Under the pieces are notes generated by a model. The model was not told where the DNA came from. It ran no database searches and worked only from the letters and a program-made list of their open reading frames with translations. A DNA stretch of 64,000 bases, taken from contig NZ_CP029193.1 in the NCBI RefSeq assembly GCF_008642355.1, positions 62,001-126,000 on the forward strand, read 5' to 3'. Every line of letters starts with the position of its first letter. Positions within the stretch are counted from its first letter, which is position 1. Positions 36,702 through 45,438 of the stretch are shown piece after piece. Source of the DNA: Streptomyces venezuelae. GTDB lineage: Bacteria; Actinomycetota; Actinomycetes; Streptomycetales; Streptomycetaceae. The position numbers and the translations under genes were made by a program.

Positions 36702-37313
36702 GTGGAACCTGTGAACGTTGCAATCATCTATTACAGCGCGACCGGCAACGTGCACACGTTGGCTCAGGCCGTGGCCGAGGGTGCGGAGAAGGCGGGCGCC
36801 ACCGTGCGGCTGCGCAAGGTCGCCGAGACCGCCCCCGACGCGGCGATCAGCGCCAACCCCGCCTGGGTCGAGCACCGCGCGGCCACCGCCGATGTCGCCG
36901 AGGCCACCCACGACGATCTCGCCTGGGCGGACGCGGTCCTGTTCGGCACCCCCAGCCGGTTCGGCAACCCCGCCAGCCAGCTGCGCGCCTTCATCGACAC
37001 CACCGGCCCGCTGTGGTTCGCGGGCAAGATCGCAGGCAAGGTGTTCTCCGCGTTCACCGCCAGCAACACCGCCCACGGCGGGCAGGAGTCGACGATCCTG
37101 GCGCTGTCGAACACCTTCTACCACTGGGGCGGCATCATCGTGCCCCCCGGCTACACCGACCCCATCCAGTTCCAGTCCGGCAACCCCTACGGCACCTCGC
37201 ACGTCGCGAACGACGGGGCGCCGGGCGAGGTCGCCCTGCAGGCCGCCCGCCACCAGGCACGCCGCGTGGTGGACACCGCGGCGGCGCTGAAGGCCGGGCG
37301 CGGCGAGCTCTGA
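36702..37313 (+). CDS. wrbA: NAD(P)H:quinone oxidoreductase WrbA, flavodoxin family
   Basis: A 203-residue type IV NAD(P)H:quinone oxidoreductase. The FMN phosphate loop IIYYSATGNVHTLA lies near residue 8, FGTPSRFGNPASQLRAF near 82 and FTASNTAHGGQESTIL near 113, all diagnostic of WrbA. It reduces quinones by two electrons and so protects against redox cycling. That is relevant beside a cluster for redox-active phenazines, which it adjoins tail to tail. GTG 36702 is 8 nt after AAAAGGA. Confidence 0.9.
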   Translation: MEPVNVAIIYYSATGNVHTLAQAVAEGAEKAGATVRLRKVAETAPDAAISANPAWVEHRAATADVAEATHDDLAWADAVLFGTPSRFGNPASQLRAFIDTTGPLWFAGKIAGKVFSAFTASNTAHGGQESTILALSNTFYHWGGIIVPPGYTDPIQFQSGNPYGTSHVANDGAPGEVALQAARHQARRVVDTAAALKAGRGEL

Positions 37314-37334
37314 GCCGCCGCGGGGTTTTTCCCG

Positions 37335-37383
37335 CACACCGGTGGGGGCCGCCGGCCGTTGGCCGGCGGCCCCCACCGGTGTG
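37335..37383. terminator. Perfect 23-bp bidirectional terminator at the phz cluster edge
   Basis: Arms 37335-37357 and 37361-37383 are exact complements with a 3-nt GTT loop. It separates wrbA (plus) from the last phz gene (minus) and marks the left boundary of the phz operon. Confidence 0.9.
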
Positions 37384-37385
37384 GT

Positions 37386-37874
37386 TCAGGAGGGGATCCA
37401 GTCGCGTTGGATGTGTGGGGTGTCGATGTTCAGGGCCCGCATGTGTTCGATGGGGTTGGTGTATTCGCGGCTGGCGGCGATGCGTCCGTTCTCCAGGGTG
37501 AAGCCGTGGATGAAGTGGTTGCGGTAGTGGCCCTCGGGATAGCCGGGGAAGCGGATGGTGCCCTCGCCCTCGCACTCCACCCAGATGACGGCCGGGTCCT
37601 GGGTCTCGTAGATCTGCACGTCGGACCACTGCCAGTCGGGCAGCACCTGCAGGGAGAGTTCGTTGTGCTTTTGCAGCCTGGCGTGGCCCTGGACGGTGAT
37701 GGGGCGGCCGATGTCGGTGTTGAACAGGGCGGCGGTGCCGTCCTCGGTGTAGAGGGTGTAGCGGCGCAGCCGGGCCTCGCGCCCGGTCTCCATGTACTGC
37801 TCCACGGCCCGCCGGTTGCGGGCGCGCAGCTCGAGGTGGTTGGTGAACACCGGGGCGGCGGCGGGGGCGGTCAT
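37386..37874 (-). CDS. phzB: Phenazine biosynthesis protein PhzA/PhzB, diverged copy
   Basis: A 162-residue NTF2-fold enzyme of the PhzA/PhzB type, which condenses two molecules of the aminocyclohexenone acid into the tricyclic phenazine precursor. The conserved DWQW, ETQDP, WVECEGEG and PEGHYRNHF blocks are present. The catalytic His and Glu equivalent to His73 and Glu140 of Pseudomonas PhzA/B are at positions 70 and 137. It is more diverged from Pseudomonas PhzA/B than the second copy at 42454. It is last in the phz operon, 32 nt after phzG. Confidence 0.9.
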   Translation of the reverse strand: MTAPAAAPVFTNHLELRARNRRAVEQYMETGREARLRRYTLYTEDGTAALFNTDIGRPITVQGHARLQKHNELSLQVLPDWQWSDVQIYETQDPAVIWVECEGEGTIRFPGYPEGHYRNHFIHGFTLENGRIAASREYTNPIEHMRALNIDTPHIQRDWIPS

Positions 37875-37906
37875 CGCATCTCCGAAGTACGGGTGGGGGC
37901 AGGGGG

Positions 37907-38557
37907 TCAGGGCTGCAGGCGGGTGGTGTCCCAGCCGCTGTCGGTGCGGTCGTAGCGCAGCCGTTCGTGCAGCCGGTCGGTGCCGTTCGCCCAGAACTCC
38001 ACGGCGTCCGGCTCCAGGACAAAGGCCACGAACGTGTCGGGGCAGGGCAGCGCCCGCGGCGGCTCGCCCAGCTGCAGCGCCCTGGCCCGGATCTCTTCAA
38101 GGTGGTCCAGGTCGCGCAGCGGCTCGCTCTGCAGCGACACGCTCGACATGGGGTGGGTGAACACCGCGCGCGCCGCCCACAGTTCCTCCGCGGCGGCGCG
38201 CGGCAACTGGCGCACCGGCCCGGCCACGGTGATCTGCTGGCTGGTCTCGCGCCAGTACAGCACCCCCGACGCCCAGGGATTGGCGGCCAGTTCGCGGCCC
38301 TTCTGGCTGCCGGCGTGGGTGATGAACACGATCCCGCGGTCGGTGACCTGGTTGACGGCCAGGATGCGCGAGGAGGTGCGCCCCCGCGCATCGGCGGTGG
38401 CCAGGGCCAGGGCGCGCGGTTCGCGTACGCCCTGCTCGGTGGCCGTCTTCAGCCAGGCGGACAGCAGGCCCAGCGGCTCCGCGGGCGGCGTGCGGAACTC
38501 GGGGAAGGCCACCTCGAGGGAGCCCGTCAGCGTCTCGGAACGCCGTACATCAGACAT
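37907..38557 (-). CDS. phzG: Phenazine oxidase PhzG (FMN-dependent)
   Basis: A 216-residue protein of the pyridoxamine-5'-phosphate-oxidase fold. Typical PhzG elements are SSRILAVNQVTDRGIVFIT, SQKGRELAANPWASGVLYW (FMN and substrate pocket) and the terminal WDTTRLQP. PhzG oxidises the tricyclic intermediate toward phenazine-1-carboxylic or 1,6-dicarboxylic acid. ATG 38557 is used because AAGGA lies 7 nt upstream. It is separated from phzE by 103 nt containing a hairpin. Confidence 0.92.
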   Translation of the reverse strand: MSDVRRSETLTGSLEVAFPEFRTPPAEPLGLLSAWLKTATEQGVREPRALALATADARGRTSSRILAVNQVTDRGIVFITHAGSQKGRELAANPWASGVLYWRETSQQITVAGPVRQLPRAAAEELWAARAVFTHPMSSVSLQSEPLRDLDHLEEIRARALQLGEPPRALPCPDTFVAFVLEPDAVEFWANGTDRLHERLRYDRTDSGWDTTRLQP

Positions 38558-38610
38558 GGATGAATCCTTCAACGGTGCGGCCACAGCGCGGCTTTGGCAG
38601 GGGTGAGGGG

Positions 38611-38644
38611 CCGGGCCGGCGCTCGGGGGTGGGCGCCGGCCCGG
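38611..38644 (-). terminator. 12-bp hairpin inside the phz operon (phzE-phzG gap)
   Basis: Perfect arms 38611-38622 and 38633-38644, 10-nt loop, between the phzE stop and phzG start. It may attenuate expression of phzG and phzB relative to phzCDE, or stabilise mRNA ends. Confidence 0.55.
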
Positions 38645-38660
38645 CAGTGGGTGGGGCGGT

Positions 38661-40580
38661 TCAGGCCGGGTCGGGGGTGCGGGCCGGGGCCAGGAGGCCG
38701 GCCAGCGCGGTGCCGACGATGCGCGGGCCCTCGCGGGTCAGGACGGATTCGGGGTGGAACTGCAGGGAGGCGAAGCCGGGGCCGCGCAGGGCGTGCACCT
38801 CGCCGCTGTGCGGGTCCCGGCTGACCTGGACGGGGCCGCCGGTGAGGCCGGGCACGCCGGTGGGGGTGAATTCCTCGTGCTCGCTCAGCAGCGCGAAGGT
38901 GTTGTAGTAGCCGACGTGTTCGGGGGCGCCGAACAGGTCGATCTGCTTTTGCACGCCCTGGTTGGGCACCTCGCGGCGGCGCAGGCGCAGGCCCAGCTGG
39001 AGGCCCAGGACCTGGTGGCTGAGGCAGACGGCGAGGAAGGGGCGCTGTTCGCGCAGCAGGGTGGCCACCGCGGTGTGCAGGTGGGCCATCTTGGGGTGGG
39101 CCACTTCCTGGGGGTCGCCGGGGCCGGGGCCCATGACCACCAGGTCGTGGCCGGTGAAGGTGTAGGCCTCGTCGTAGCGGCGCAGGGTGACGTCCAGGCC
39201 CAGGGAGCGCAGCTGCTGGTCGATCATGGAGGTGAAGGTGTCCTCCATGTCGACGACCAGGACGCGGCGGCCGGCCAGGTCGGGCTGGGCGGCGGCGCGG
39301 GCGGGGATGTCGGAGAGCCAGAAGCCGGCGATGGTGTCGTTGCGGCCTTGGAGGGCGCGGCGCACCTGGGGGTGGTCGGCGAAGCGCTGGGGGGTGGTGC
39401 CGCCCAGGGCGGCGACCAGGCCGGCGGCCTTGGCGCGGGTCTCGGCGGCTTCGGAGGCGGGGTCGGAGTGGCGCACGATGGTGGCGCCGACGCCGATGGC
39501 CAGGCGGCCCTGGTCGTTGATGTCGGCGGTGCGGATGAGGATGGCGGAGTCCATGACGCGCTCGCCGCTCTCGTCGCGGCCGATGAGGGCGGCGGCGCCG
39601 CTGTAGTAGCCGCGGCCGCCGGGCTCGTACTGGTGGATGATGCGGCAGGCGCTTTCCAGGGGGCTGCCGGTGACGGTGGGGGCGAACATCGTCTCGCGCA
39701 GGATGTCGCGCACGTCGCGATCGGTGCGGCCCTCGATGAAGTACTCGGTGTGGGCCAGGCGGGCCATTTCCTTGAGGTAGGGGCCCACGACGCGGCCGCC
39801 GGTGTCGCAGATGCGGGCCATCATCTTCAGTTCCTCGTCGAGGACCATGTAGAGCTCGTCGGTTTCCTTGCGGTCGCCGAGGAAGTGGAGGACGCCTTCG
39901 AGGGTGGAGCCGGAGGGCGGGTAGCGGTAGGTGCCGCTGATGGGGTTCATGACGGCGGTGCCGTCCTTGAGGCTGACGTGCCGCTCGGGGGAGGCGCCGA
40001 CCAGGATGCGCTCGCCGGTGTGGATGAGGAAGGTCCAGTGGGCGCCGCTCTCGCCGTTGAGCAGGCGGCGGAAGAGGGCGGGGGCGCTGGCCGGGCCGTA
40101 GTCGGTGATGTCGGCGAGGAAGGTGCGCTTGATGACGAAGTTGGCGCCTTCGCCGGTGCCGATCATTTCCTTGGTGATGCGGCGCACGACGTCTTCGTAG
40201 GCGGCGTCGTCGACGTCGAAGTCGCCGCCGGACAGCGGGGTGGGCACGTCCGGGATGCGGGACAGGGCCTCGTCCAGGGGAAGTTGCTGCTGGCCGGTGA
40301 CGGTCATGGCGAGCAGTTGGGTGCCGTCGTCGGCGCAGGCGAAGCCGCGTTCGGCCAGCTGCCGGTAGGGCATGAGGACCAGCACCTCGTGGCCGGCGCC
40401 GGGGCCGGGCCGGTCGGGCAGGGGGATGTCGGCCAGGGTGGCGGGCCGGGTGATCGTGCCGGTGAGGACTTCCAGGGTGTGCGGGCCGGTGGTGTGGGGC
40501 CGGTGCAGCAGGGCGAAGGGGCCGGCCTGGCCGTCCAGGGCGCGGGCCAGCAGGTCGGGGGTGGGTGGTGTCGGTGTCAT
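38661..40580 (-). CDS. phzE: 2-amino-2-desoxyisochorismate (ADIC) synthase PhzE
   Basis: A 639-residue fused enzyme. Residues about 100-410 are the chorismate-utilising domain ([47 protein letters not shown]). Residues about 435-630 are a type-1 glutamine amidotransferase with nucleophile Cys in [12 protein letters not shown] and His/Glu in LQFHPESVL. It makes ADIC from chorismate and glutamine, the committed phenazine step. The ATG overlaps the phzD stop (ATGA), so translation is coupled. Confidence 0.95.
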   Translation of the reverse strand: MTPTPPTPDLLARALDGQAGPFALLHRPHTTGPHTLEVLTGTITRPATLADIPLPDRPGPGAGHEVLVLMPYRQLAERGFACADDGTQLLAMTVTGQQQLPLDEALSRIPDVPTPLSGGDFDVDDAAYEDVVRRITKEMIGTGEGANFVIKRTFLADITDYGPASAPALFRRLLNGESGAHWTFLIHTGERILVGASPERHVSLKDGTAVMNPISGTYRYPPSGSTLEGVLHFLGDRKETDELYMVLDEELKMMARICDTGGRVVGPYLKEMARLAHTEYFIEGRTDRDVRDILRETMFAPTVTGSPLESACRIIHQYEPGGRGYYSGAAALIGRDESGERVMDSAILIRTADINDQGRLAIGVGATIVRHSDPASEAAETRAKAAGLVAALGGTTPQRFADHPQVRRALQGRNDTIAGFWLSDIPARAAAQPDLAGRRVLVVDMEDTFTSMIDQQLRSLGLDVTLRRYDEAYTFTGHDLVVMGPGPGDPQEVAHPKMAHLHTAVATLLREQRPFLAVCLSHQVLGLQLGLRLRRREVPNQGVQKQIDLFGAPEHVGYYNTFALLSEHEEFTPTGVPGLTGGPVQVSRDPHSGEVHALRGPGFASLQFHPESVLTREGPRIVGTALAGLLAPARTPDPA

Positions 40581-41200
40581 GTGAAGAGCCCCTTGACGGT
40601 GGTGACCCGGGCGCAGCGCTCGGCGGCGTAGGTGAGGGCCGAGCGGTGGTAGTCCTGTGAGAAGTCGGCGGTGGCGTCGGCGACGAGGAACGGCTGGATG
40701 TCGTGGGTGAAGGCGTCGATGGCGGTGGCCAGGACGCCGACGTGGGCGTAGACGCCGCAGACGATGAGCTGGTCGCGGCCGGCGGCGCGCATCCGCTCGA
40801 GCAGGTCGGTCTTGAAGAAGGCGCTGTAGCGCCACTTGGTGAGCTGCCAGTCCTGCGCGGTGGGGGCGAGTGCGTCGACGACCTGGCGGTCCTCGGGGGC
40901 GGGGCGCATGCCCGGGCCCCAGAAGTCCTTGAGCAGGCCGCGCTGTTCGTCGCTCATGCCGCCGGGCTGGGCGGTGTAGGCGACGGGGATGCCGAGCGCC
41001 GCGCAGTGGTCGCGCAGTTGGGCGGCGTGGGTGATGAGCTGGTGGCGCAGGGGGTCGGGGAAGGGCTTGAGGAAGTACCGCTGCATGTCGTGGACGAGCA
41101 GGACCGCCCGGTCGGCCTCGGCGGTCCAGGACACGGCGGCCGGGGGCAGGTCGCCCTCGGCGGGCAGGGGGTAGGGGCTGATGGGGGGTATGCCGGTCAT
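40577..41200 (-). CDS. phzD: Isochorismatase PhzD
   Basis: A 207-residue isochorismatase-fold hydrolase that splits ADIC to trans-2,3-dihydro-3-hydroxyanthranilate (DHHA) and pyruvate. The catalytic Asp is in [14 protein letters not shown] (about 38) and the Lys in [14 protein letters not shown] (about 122). The classical cysteine is replaced in GVYAHVGVL, as in Pseudomonas PhzD. Length is normal for the family. It is coupled to phzE by a 4-nt overlap. Confidence 0.95.
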   Translation of the reverse strand: MTGIPPISPYPLPAEGDLPPAAVSWTAEADRAVLLVHDMQRYFLKPFPDPLRHQLITHAAQLRDHCAALGIPVAYTAQPGGMSDEQRGLLKDFWGPGMRPAPEDRQVVDALAPTAQDWQLTKWRYSAFFKTDLLERMRAAGRDQLIVCGVYAHVGVLATAIDAFTHDIQPFLVADATADFSQDYHRSALTYAAERCARVTTVKGLFT

Positions 41201-41246
41201 GGTGGAAGTCCTCGGTGCGGGGGGGGTGCGGGTGGTCGCCGGTGGG

Positions 41247-42422
41247 TCAGGCGGGCCAGGCGTTGACGGCGCGCTGGGCCTGGGCGGGGTTGAGGCGCGG
41301 GTCGCAGCAGGAGGTGTAGCGCTCGCCGACGCGGTCGAGGTCGGCCTCGGTGCTGGCGCACTCGGTGACGTCGTCGGGGGTGGTCTCCAGGTGGAGTCCG
41401 CCGGCGGTGCCGCCGGCGGACTGGACGGCCTGGACGAAGCCGGTGATCTCGCGGGCGACGGTGTCCAGCAGGCGGGTCTTGTAGCCGCCGGGGGCGGTGA
41501 CGGTGTTGCCGTGCACCGGGTCGCTGAGCCAGATGACGGGGTGGCCGGCCTCGCGGACGGCTTCGACCAGGCGGGGCAGTTTGCCGGTGACCTGGTCGGC
41601 GCCCATGCGGGCGATGAGGGTCAGGCGGCCCTCGTCGCGCCAGGGGTCCAGGCGTTCGCACAGGGCGAGGAGGTCGGGGACGTCCATGCTGGGGCCGACC
41701 TTGCAGGCCACCGGGTTGCTGACCTGGGCCAGGAGGGCGACGTGGGCGCCTTCGACCTGGCGGGTGCGCTCGCCGATCCAGGGCCAGTGGGTGGAGCCGA
41801 GGAAGAGGCGGCCCTTGTCGTCCATGCGCAGCATGGGTGTCTCGTAGTCCAGGAGCAGCGCTTCGTGGCTGGTCCACACCATCGGTTCGACGACGTCGCG
41901 GCCGGCGGCGCGGTCGCGCCAGCCCAGGTGTTCGAGGATGTCGCCGGCGGCCATGTAGCCGGTGAGGATGCGCAGCGGGTCGGGGCGGCGGCTCTCGGCG
42001 TCGGGTTCGGGGCCGTTGACCATGTGGCCGCGGAAGACGGGCAGTTCGACCCCGTCGACGATCTCGGTGGGCTTGGAGCGGGGTTTGGCGAACTGGCCGG
42101 CGATGCGGCCCACCCGCAGCACCGGCTTGCCGGTGATCAGGCCGAGCGAGCCGGCCAGGACGTCCAGCAGGGCGGCCTTGCGGGCGACGTAGGCGGGGGT
42201 GCATTCCTGGGGGTCCTCGGCGCAGTCGCCGGACTGCAGCACCATGGCCTCGCCGCGGGCGACCTTGCCCAGTAGGGTGCGCAGGGTGGCCAGGTCGTCG
42301 CCCTGGACGAGCGGGGGGCGGGAGGCGAGGGCTTCGCCGACCCGGTTCAGCTGTGAAAGGTCGCTCCAGTCGGGTTGCTGCAGTGCCCCGCGGATACGAA
42401 TCTCCCGTATAACGTCTTCCAT
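41247..42422 (-). CDS. phzC: Class II 3-deoxy-7-phosphoheptulonate synthase PhzC
   Basis: A 391-residue plant-type (class II) DAHP synthase. Signatures include [10 protein letters not shown] (about 70), [14 protein letters not shown] (about 103), [12 protein letters not shown] (about 180) and the metal-site region [12 protein letters not shown] (about 295). It draws erythrose-4-phosphate and PEP into the shikimate pathway to supply chorismate for phenazine formation. It is shorter than housekeeping class II enzymes, as usual for phz-cluster copies. It lies 46 nt upstream of phzD and 31 nt downstream of phzA. Confidence 0.93.
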   Translation of the reverse strand: MEDVIREIRIRGALQQPDWSDLSQLNRVGEALASRPPLVQGDDLATLRTLLGKVARGEAMVLQSGDCAEDPQECTPAYVARKAALLDVLAGSLGLITGKPVLRVGRIAGQFAKPRSKPTEIVDGVELPVFRGHMVNGPEPDAESRRPDPLRILTGYMAAGDILEHLGWRDRAAGRDVVEPMVWTSHEALLLDYETPMLRMDDKGRLFLGSTHWPWIGERTRQVEGAHVALLAQVSNPVACKVGPSMDVPDLLALCERLDPWRDEGRLTLIARMGADQVTGKLPRLVEAVREAGHPVIWLSDPVHGNTVTAPGGYKTRLLDTVAREITGFVQAVQSAGGTAGGLHLETTPDDVTECASTEADLDRVGERYTSCCDPRLNPAQAQRAVNAWPA

Positions 42423-42453
42423 GACGTACTCCGATCCAGCGGTGAAGGGATAC

Positions 42454-42942
42454 TCAGGTGGGAATTCCGGTGCGCTTGATCTCGGGTACCGGAATGCCGA
42501 GCGCCCGCAGCTGCTGGAAGGGGTTCATGAACTCGCGGTTGCGCTTGATCTTCCCGTTTTCCAGTTCGAACGAGTGCAGGAAGTGGTTCTCGTAGTAGCC
42601 CTCGGGGTAATCGCCGAAGCGGATCTTTCCGCGTCCGTCGCATTCCACCCAGATGTGATTGGGGTCCTGGGTCTCGAATATCTGGATGTTGTACCACTCC
42701 CAGTCGGGGAAGCAGTCGAGGGACCATACGGCGTGCTCGGCGAGCCGGTCGCGGCCCACGGTCTCGACCGGGGATCCGGTGTCGGTGGTCCACAGGCCGC
42801 CGCGGCCGTCCTCGGTGAACAGCTCGTGGCGGCGGAGCCGGTCCTGGCCGCGGGTGTGCATGTACTGCTCGACGGTGGCCCGGTTGGCGCGGCGCAGTTC
42901 GGCCGCGTCGGTGAATCCCTGGGCCGGGGCGGATTCGGACAT
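42454..42942 (-). CDS. phzA: Phenazine biosynthesis protein PhzA/PhzB, canonical copy
   Basis: A 162-residue protein close to Pseudomonas PhzA/PhzB, with PDWEWYNIQIFETQDPNHIW, ENHFLHSFELENGKIKRNRE and a C-terminus ending GIPVPEIKRTGIPT. The catalytic His (70) and Glu (137) are both present. It is the first gene of the phz operon. The paralogue at the other end (37386) is more diverged; the two may form a heterodimer, or one may be specialised for later tailoring. Confidence 0.93.
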   Translation of the reverse strand: MSESAPAQGFTDAAELRRANRATVEQYMHTRGQDRLRRHELFTEDGRGGLWTTDTGSPVETVGRDRLAEHAVWSLDCFPDWEWYNIQIFETQDPNHIWVECDGRGKIRFGDYPEGYYENHFLHSFELENGKIKRNREFMNPFQQLRALGIPVPEIKRTGIPT

Positions 42943-43242
42943 GGGTGTCCCCTTCGTGGTGCGCGGGTGCGTTTGATGAATGGTGGGGGGATGGCGCTTC
43001 GGGGCGCAGAATTCCCCCGTTCCGCGGTGCGATCTTGCCCGATTGCGCAGAGCAAATCAACACCGTTTCGGCGGTACGCTCATGACGTTGTGTAATGTTC
43101 AACTTTATTATGGGCATGGGGGTCCACGCACCGGTGGAAACAATGCGGAATGCCCCCTGGAGCAGGTTTGTTCCGGGCGGGGGAAAGAAATTGCCTGAGC
43201 TGGGCACAAGCCCGGCTCAGGCATTTCACAAGTGGATCTGTG
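42943..43242. promoter_or_regulatory. phz operon promoter region
   Basis: An AT-rich 300-nt region upstream of phzA; the AT-rich core is about 43040-43130. A candidate minus-strand -35 TTGAAC lies near 43096-43101. Near 43060-43076 is an imperfect palindrome (ACACCGTTTCGGCGGT). The right end carries the terminator of the prenyltransferase operon (43192-43223). Confidence 0.5.
43192..43223. terminator. 14-bp hairpin terminator of the prenyltransferase operon
   Basis: Arms 43192-43205 and 43210-43223 with one mismatch and an ACAA loop, flanked by an A-rich left and T-rich right side. It lies just after the prenyltransferase stop (43243) and isolates that operon from phzA. Confidence 0.8.
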
Positions 43243-44157
43243 TCAGAGCTTTCCGTTGTGGACGGCGCTGATCACCTTGCGCATGAGCGGGGAGAGCTGG
43301 AAGTAGGGCCCCAGGTTGAGGTAGGCCCCCTCGGGCGCCCACTTCACGGCCGCAATGACGATGGGCTCGCCGCTGTAGGCGCGCGGGGCGTGGTCGACGA
43401 AGTGCGCGACCCGGTCGGTGACGGGCACCGGCAGGGCTGCGCGGTCCCAGCCGCGGGCGGGCGGCGGGGCGTAGCAGATCCGTTCGATGCCGGCGGAGTC
43501 CCAGCCCAGGGTGGTGTAGATGCGGAAGGAGCGCCGGGCGAAGGCGAGCATCGTCTCGTCGGGGGCGGGCCAGCCCAGTTCGCGGTGCAGGGCCAGGAGG
43601 GTCTTCGGGGCCCTGCTGTGCTCGGAGAGCTGGGTGAAGTAGAGGTTGACGGTGCGGCGCGGGTAGTCGATGCCGATCATCGCGACGTCGCTCAGGCCGT
43701 GCCGGGCCAGCAGGTCCAGGCTGCGGGCCAGGGCGGGCGGCATGGAGGGCAGCTCGGCGAGCTTGGCCACGTCCTGGACGTCCTGCGGGAAGTGCGCGTA
43801 GATCTTGTTGAAGCCGCCGGCGACGCCGCCGTCGACGAGGTACTCGCTGATGGTGCAGTGGCCCTGGAGGTCGGCGAGCAGCGTGTCCACGGGGTGGCCG
43901 GCCGGCGTGATGAAGCCGTGGGCGAGCGCGGTGGCGTACGGGTCGCCGGCGCGGGTGGGCACGGTGAGGGTGAAGTCGAGTTCGGCCGGGGCGCTTTGGC
44001 TGGTGGAGACGCTGTAGACGACGCCGGCCTCGTGCAGGCCGTCGGCGAAGGCGGCCACGATGGGCCGCACGGCGTCGGGCCGGGCGGGCACGCCCGCCAG
44101 CCTGGCGGCCTCCTCGATGGCCGAGCACACCTCGTTGATCCCGGTGGCTTGGGGCAT
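43243..44157 (-). CDS. ABBA-fold aromatic prenyltransferase 1
   Basis: A 304-residue soluble prenyltransferase of the NphB/CloQ ABBA (PT-barrel) family. It lacks DDxxD motifs and has the typical IYTTLGWDSAGIERICYA stretch (about 208) and LDFTLTVPTRAGDPYATA (about 57). Relatives PpzP and EpzP prenylate (dihydro)phenazine-1-carboxylate with DMAPP in endophenazine producers, so a C- or N-prenylation of the phenazine is expected. It is last in the three-gene operon after the methyltransferase. The chain length of the donor is not readable. Confidence 0.87.
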   Translation of the reverse strand: MPQATGINEVCSAIEEAARLAGVPARPDAVRPIVAAFADGLHEAGVVYSVSTSQSAPAELDFTLTVPTRAGDPYATALAHGFITPAGHPVDTLLADLQGHCTISEYLVDGGVAGGFNKIYAHFPQDVQDVAKLAELPSMPPALARSLDLLARHGLSDVAMIGIDYPRRTVNLYFTQLSEHSRAPKTLLALHRELGWPAPDETMLAFARRSFRIYTTLGWDSAGIERICYAPPPARGWDRAALPVPVTDRVAHFVDHAPRAYSGEPIVIAAVKWAPEGAYLNLGPYFQLSPLMRKVISAVHNGKL

Positions 44158-44278
44158 GACTCCTCCATGGGCCGGTTGGCGCGTGTTCGTAAAGCGGGGC
44201 CGGGGCGGGGCGCCGGCGTCGGGCGGGCCGCGGCCCGGGCGCGCACGGGGCGCCCGGGCAGGCGGTGGTGAGGAAGGG

Positions 44279-45349
44279 TCAGCCGACCTTCGTGGCGCTC
44301 AGGATGGCCTGGACGGGGATGACGTCGCGGGGCACCTCGGCGGGGTCCTTGGTGAGGGCCTTGGTGACCTTGAATCCGCACTCCTCCAGCCAGCTCTGGT
44401 AGGTGGAGATCTTCTGCGGGCCGCCCTGGCCCATGGTGCAGCCGATGAAGAAGGCGGGGAAGAAGTCGACGTTGTAGTTGTCGGTGTCGCGGATGTCCTC
44501 GGGGTAGACCGGCACCATGATGTGGACCTGTCCGCCCGGCTCCAGGGAGCGGTGGACGCCCTGGAGGATGGTGAAGACGTCGTCCTTGTCGAACATGTCC
44601 AGGAAGTGCTTGATCAGGACGGTGTCGAAGCCCTGGGGGATCTCGTCGAAGACGTTGCCGCCGATGAAGGAGCAGTGCTCGGCCACGCCGTGCTTCTGGA
44701 AGTTCTCCAGGCAGGTGCTCTCCTTCTCCGGCAGGTCGAAGGTGGTCACCTTCAGCCCCGGGGAGGCCTTGTGCTCATAGGTGTGGATCGCCCCCAGGCC
44801 GGTGTTGCCGGCCACGTCCAGGACCTGGGCGCCGGCGGGCACGTCGATGTTGGCGAAGAACCAGGGGTCGATGTTGGCGGTGACGTTGTTCATCAGCGTC
44901 AGCCAGGCGTCGTTGAGGTCGCTGTGGTCGGCCACCGCGTCGTACAGGGTGCCCTCGCCCGCGCCGTAGAGCTCCTTGAGGCCCACGATGGTGCCGGTGC
45001 GCACGCTGTCGGTGAGGTAGAACAGCTGCCGCAGCGCCACCACCTTGATCATGTTCATGTAGGTGAGGGCGCGCTTGAGGTCGTGCTCGGCGACCTCGGC
45101 CAGCGCGTCCAGGCGGTAGCCGCCGTCCTCGTCCTGGGCGACGAAGCCCTCCTTGACCATCAGGAACAGCAGCTGCTCCACGGCGTCGGGCTTGGCGCCG
45201 ACGGCCTGGCCGAGCTGGTCCGCGCTCGCGCCGGGCGTGGCGCGCAGCTGGTCGACGAGGCCGAGCTCGAAGACGGACAGCAGGCTCATGAACCGCGAGG
45301 GGCCGACCATGTACTCGCGGAACCGGGCGAGGGTGGCTTCAGTAGACAT
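44279..45349 (-). CDS. SAM-dependent methyltransferase (PhzM/PpzM-like)
   Basis: A 356-residue class I methyltransferase of the O-methyltransferase/PhzM type. The N-terminal winged-helix dimerisation domain (about 1-110) includes FMSLLSVFELGLVDQL. The SAM motif VLDVAGNTGLGAIHTY is near 180 and the substrate-pocket region near IKHFLDMFDKDDVF (about 245). In related clusters PpzM/EpzM methylate N5 of the phenazine, so N- or O-methylation of the phenazine is the likely role. It is sandwiched between the two prenyltransferase genes. Confidence 0.87.
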   Translation of the reverse strand: MSTEATLARFREYMVGPSRFMSLLSVFELGLVDQLRATPGASADQLGQAVGAKPDAVEQLLFLMVKEGFVAQDEDGGYRLDALAEVAEHDLKRALTYMNMIKVVALRQLFYLTDSVRTGTIVGLKELYGAGEGTLYDAVADHSDLNDAWLTLMNNVTANIDPWFFANIDVPAGAQVLDVAGNTGLGAIHTYEHKASPGLKVTTFDLPEKESTCLENFQKHGVAEHCSFIGGNVFDEIPQGFDTVLIKHFLDMFDKDDVFTILQGVHRSLEPGGQVHIMVPVYPEDIRDTDNYNVDFFPAFFIGCTMGQGGPQKISTYQSWLEECGFKVTKALTKDPAEVPRDVIPVQAILSATKVG

Positions 45350-45438
45350 TGCGGCTGTTCCCTTTCGATAGGCGGTGCGGGTGCCGGAAGAGCGCCCCGG
45401 CGGGCGGGCGGGCACAAGGGGGGGGAAGGCGGGGCGGG

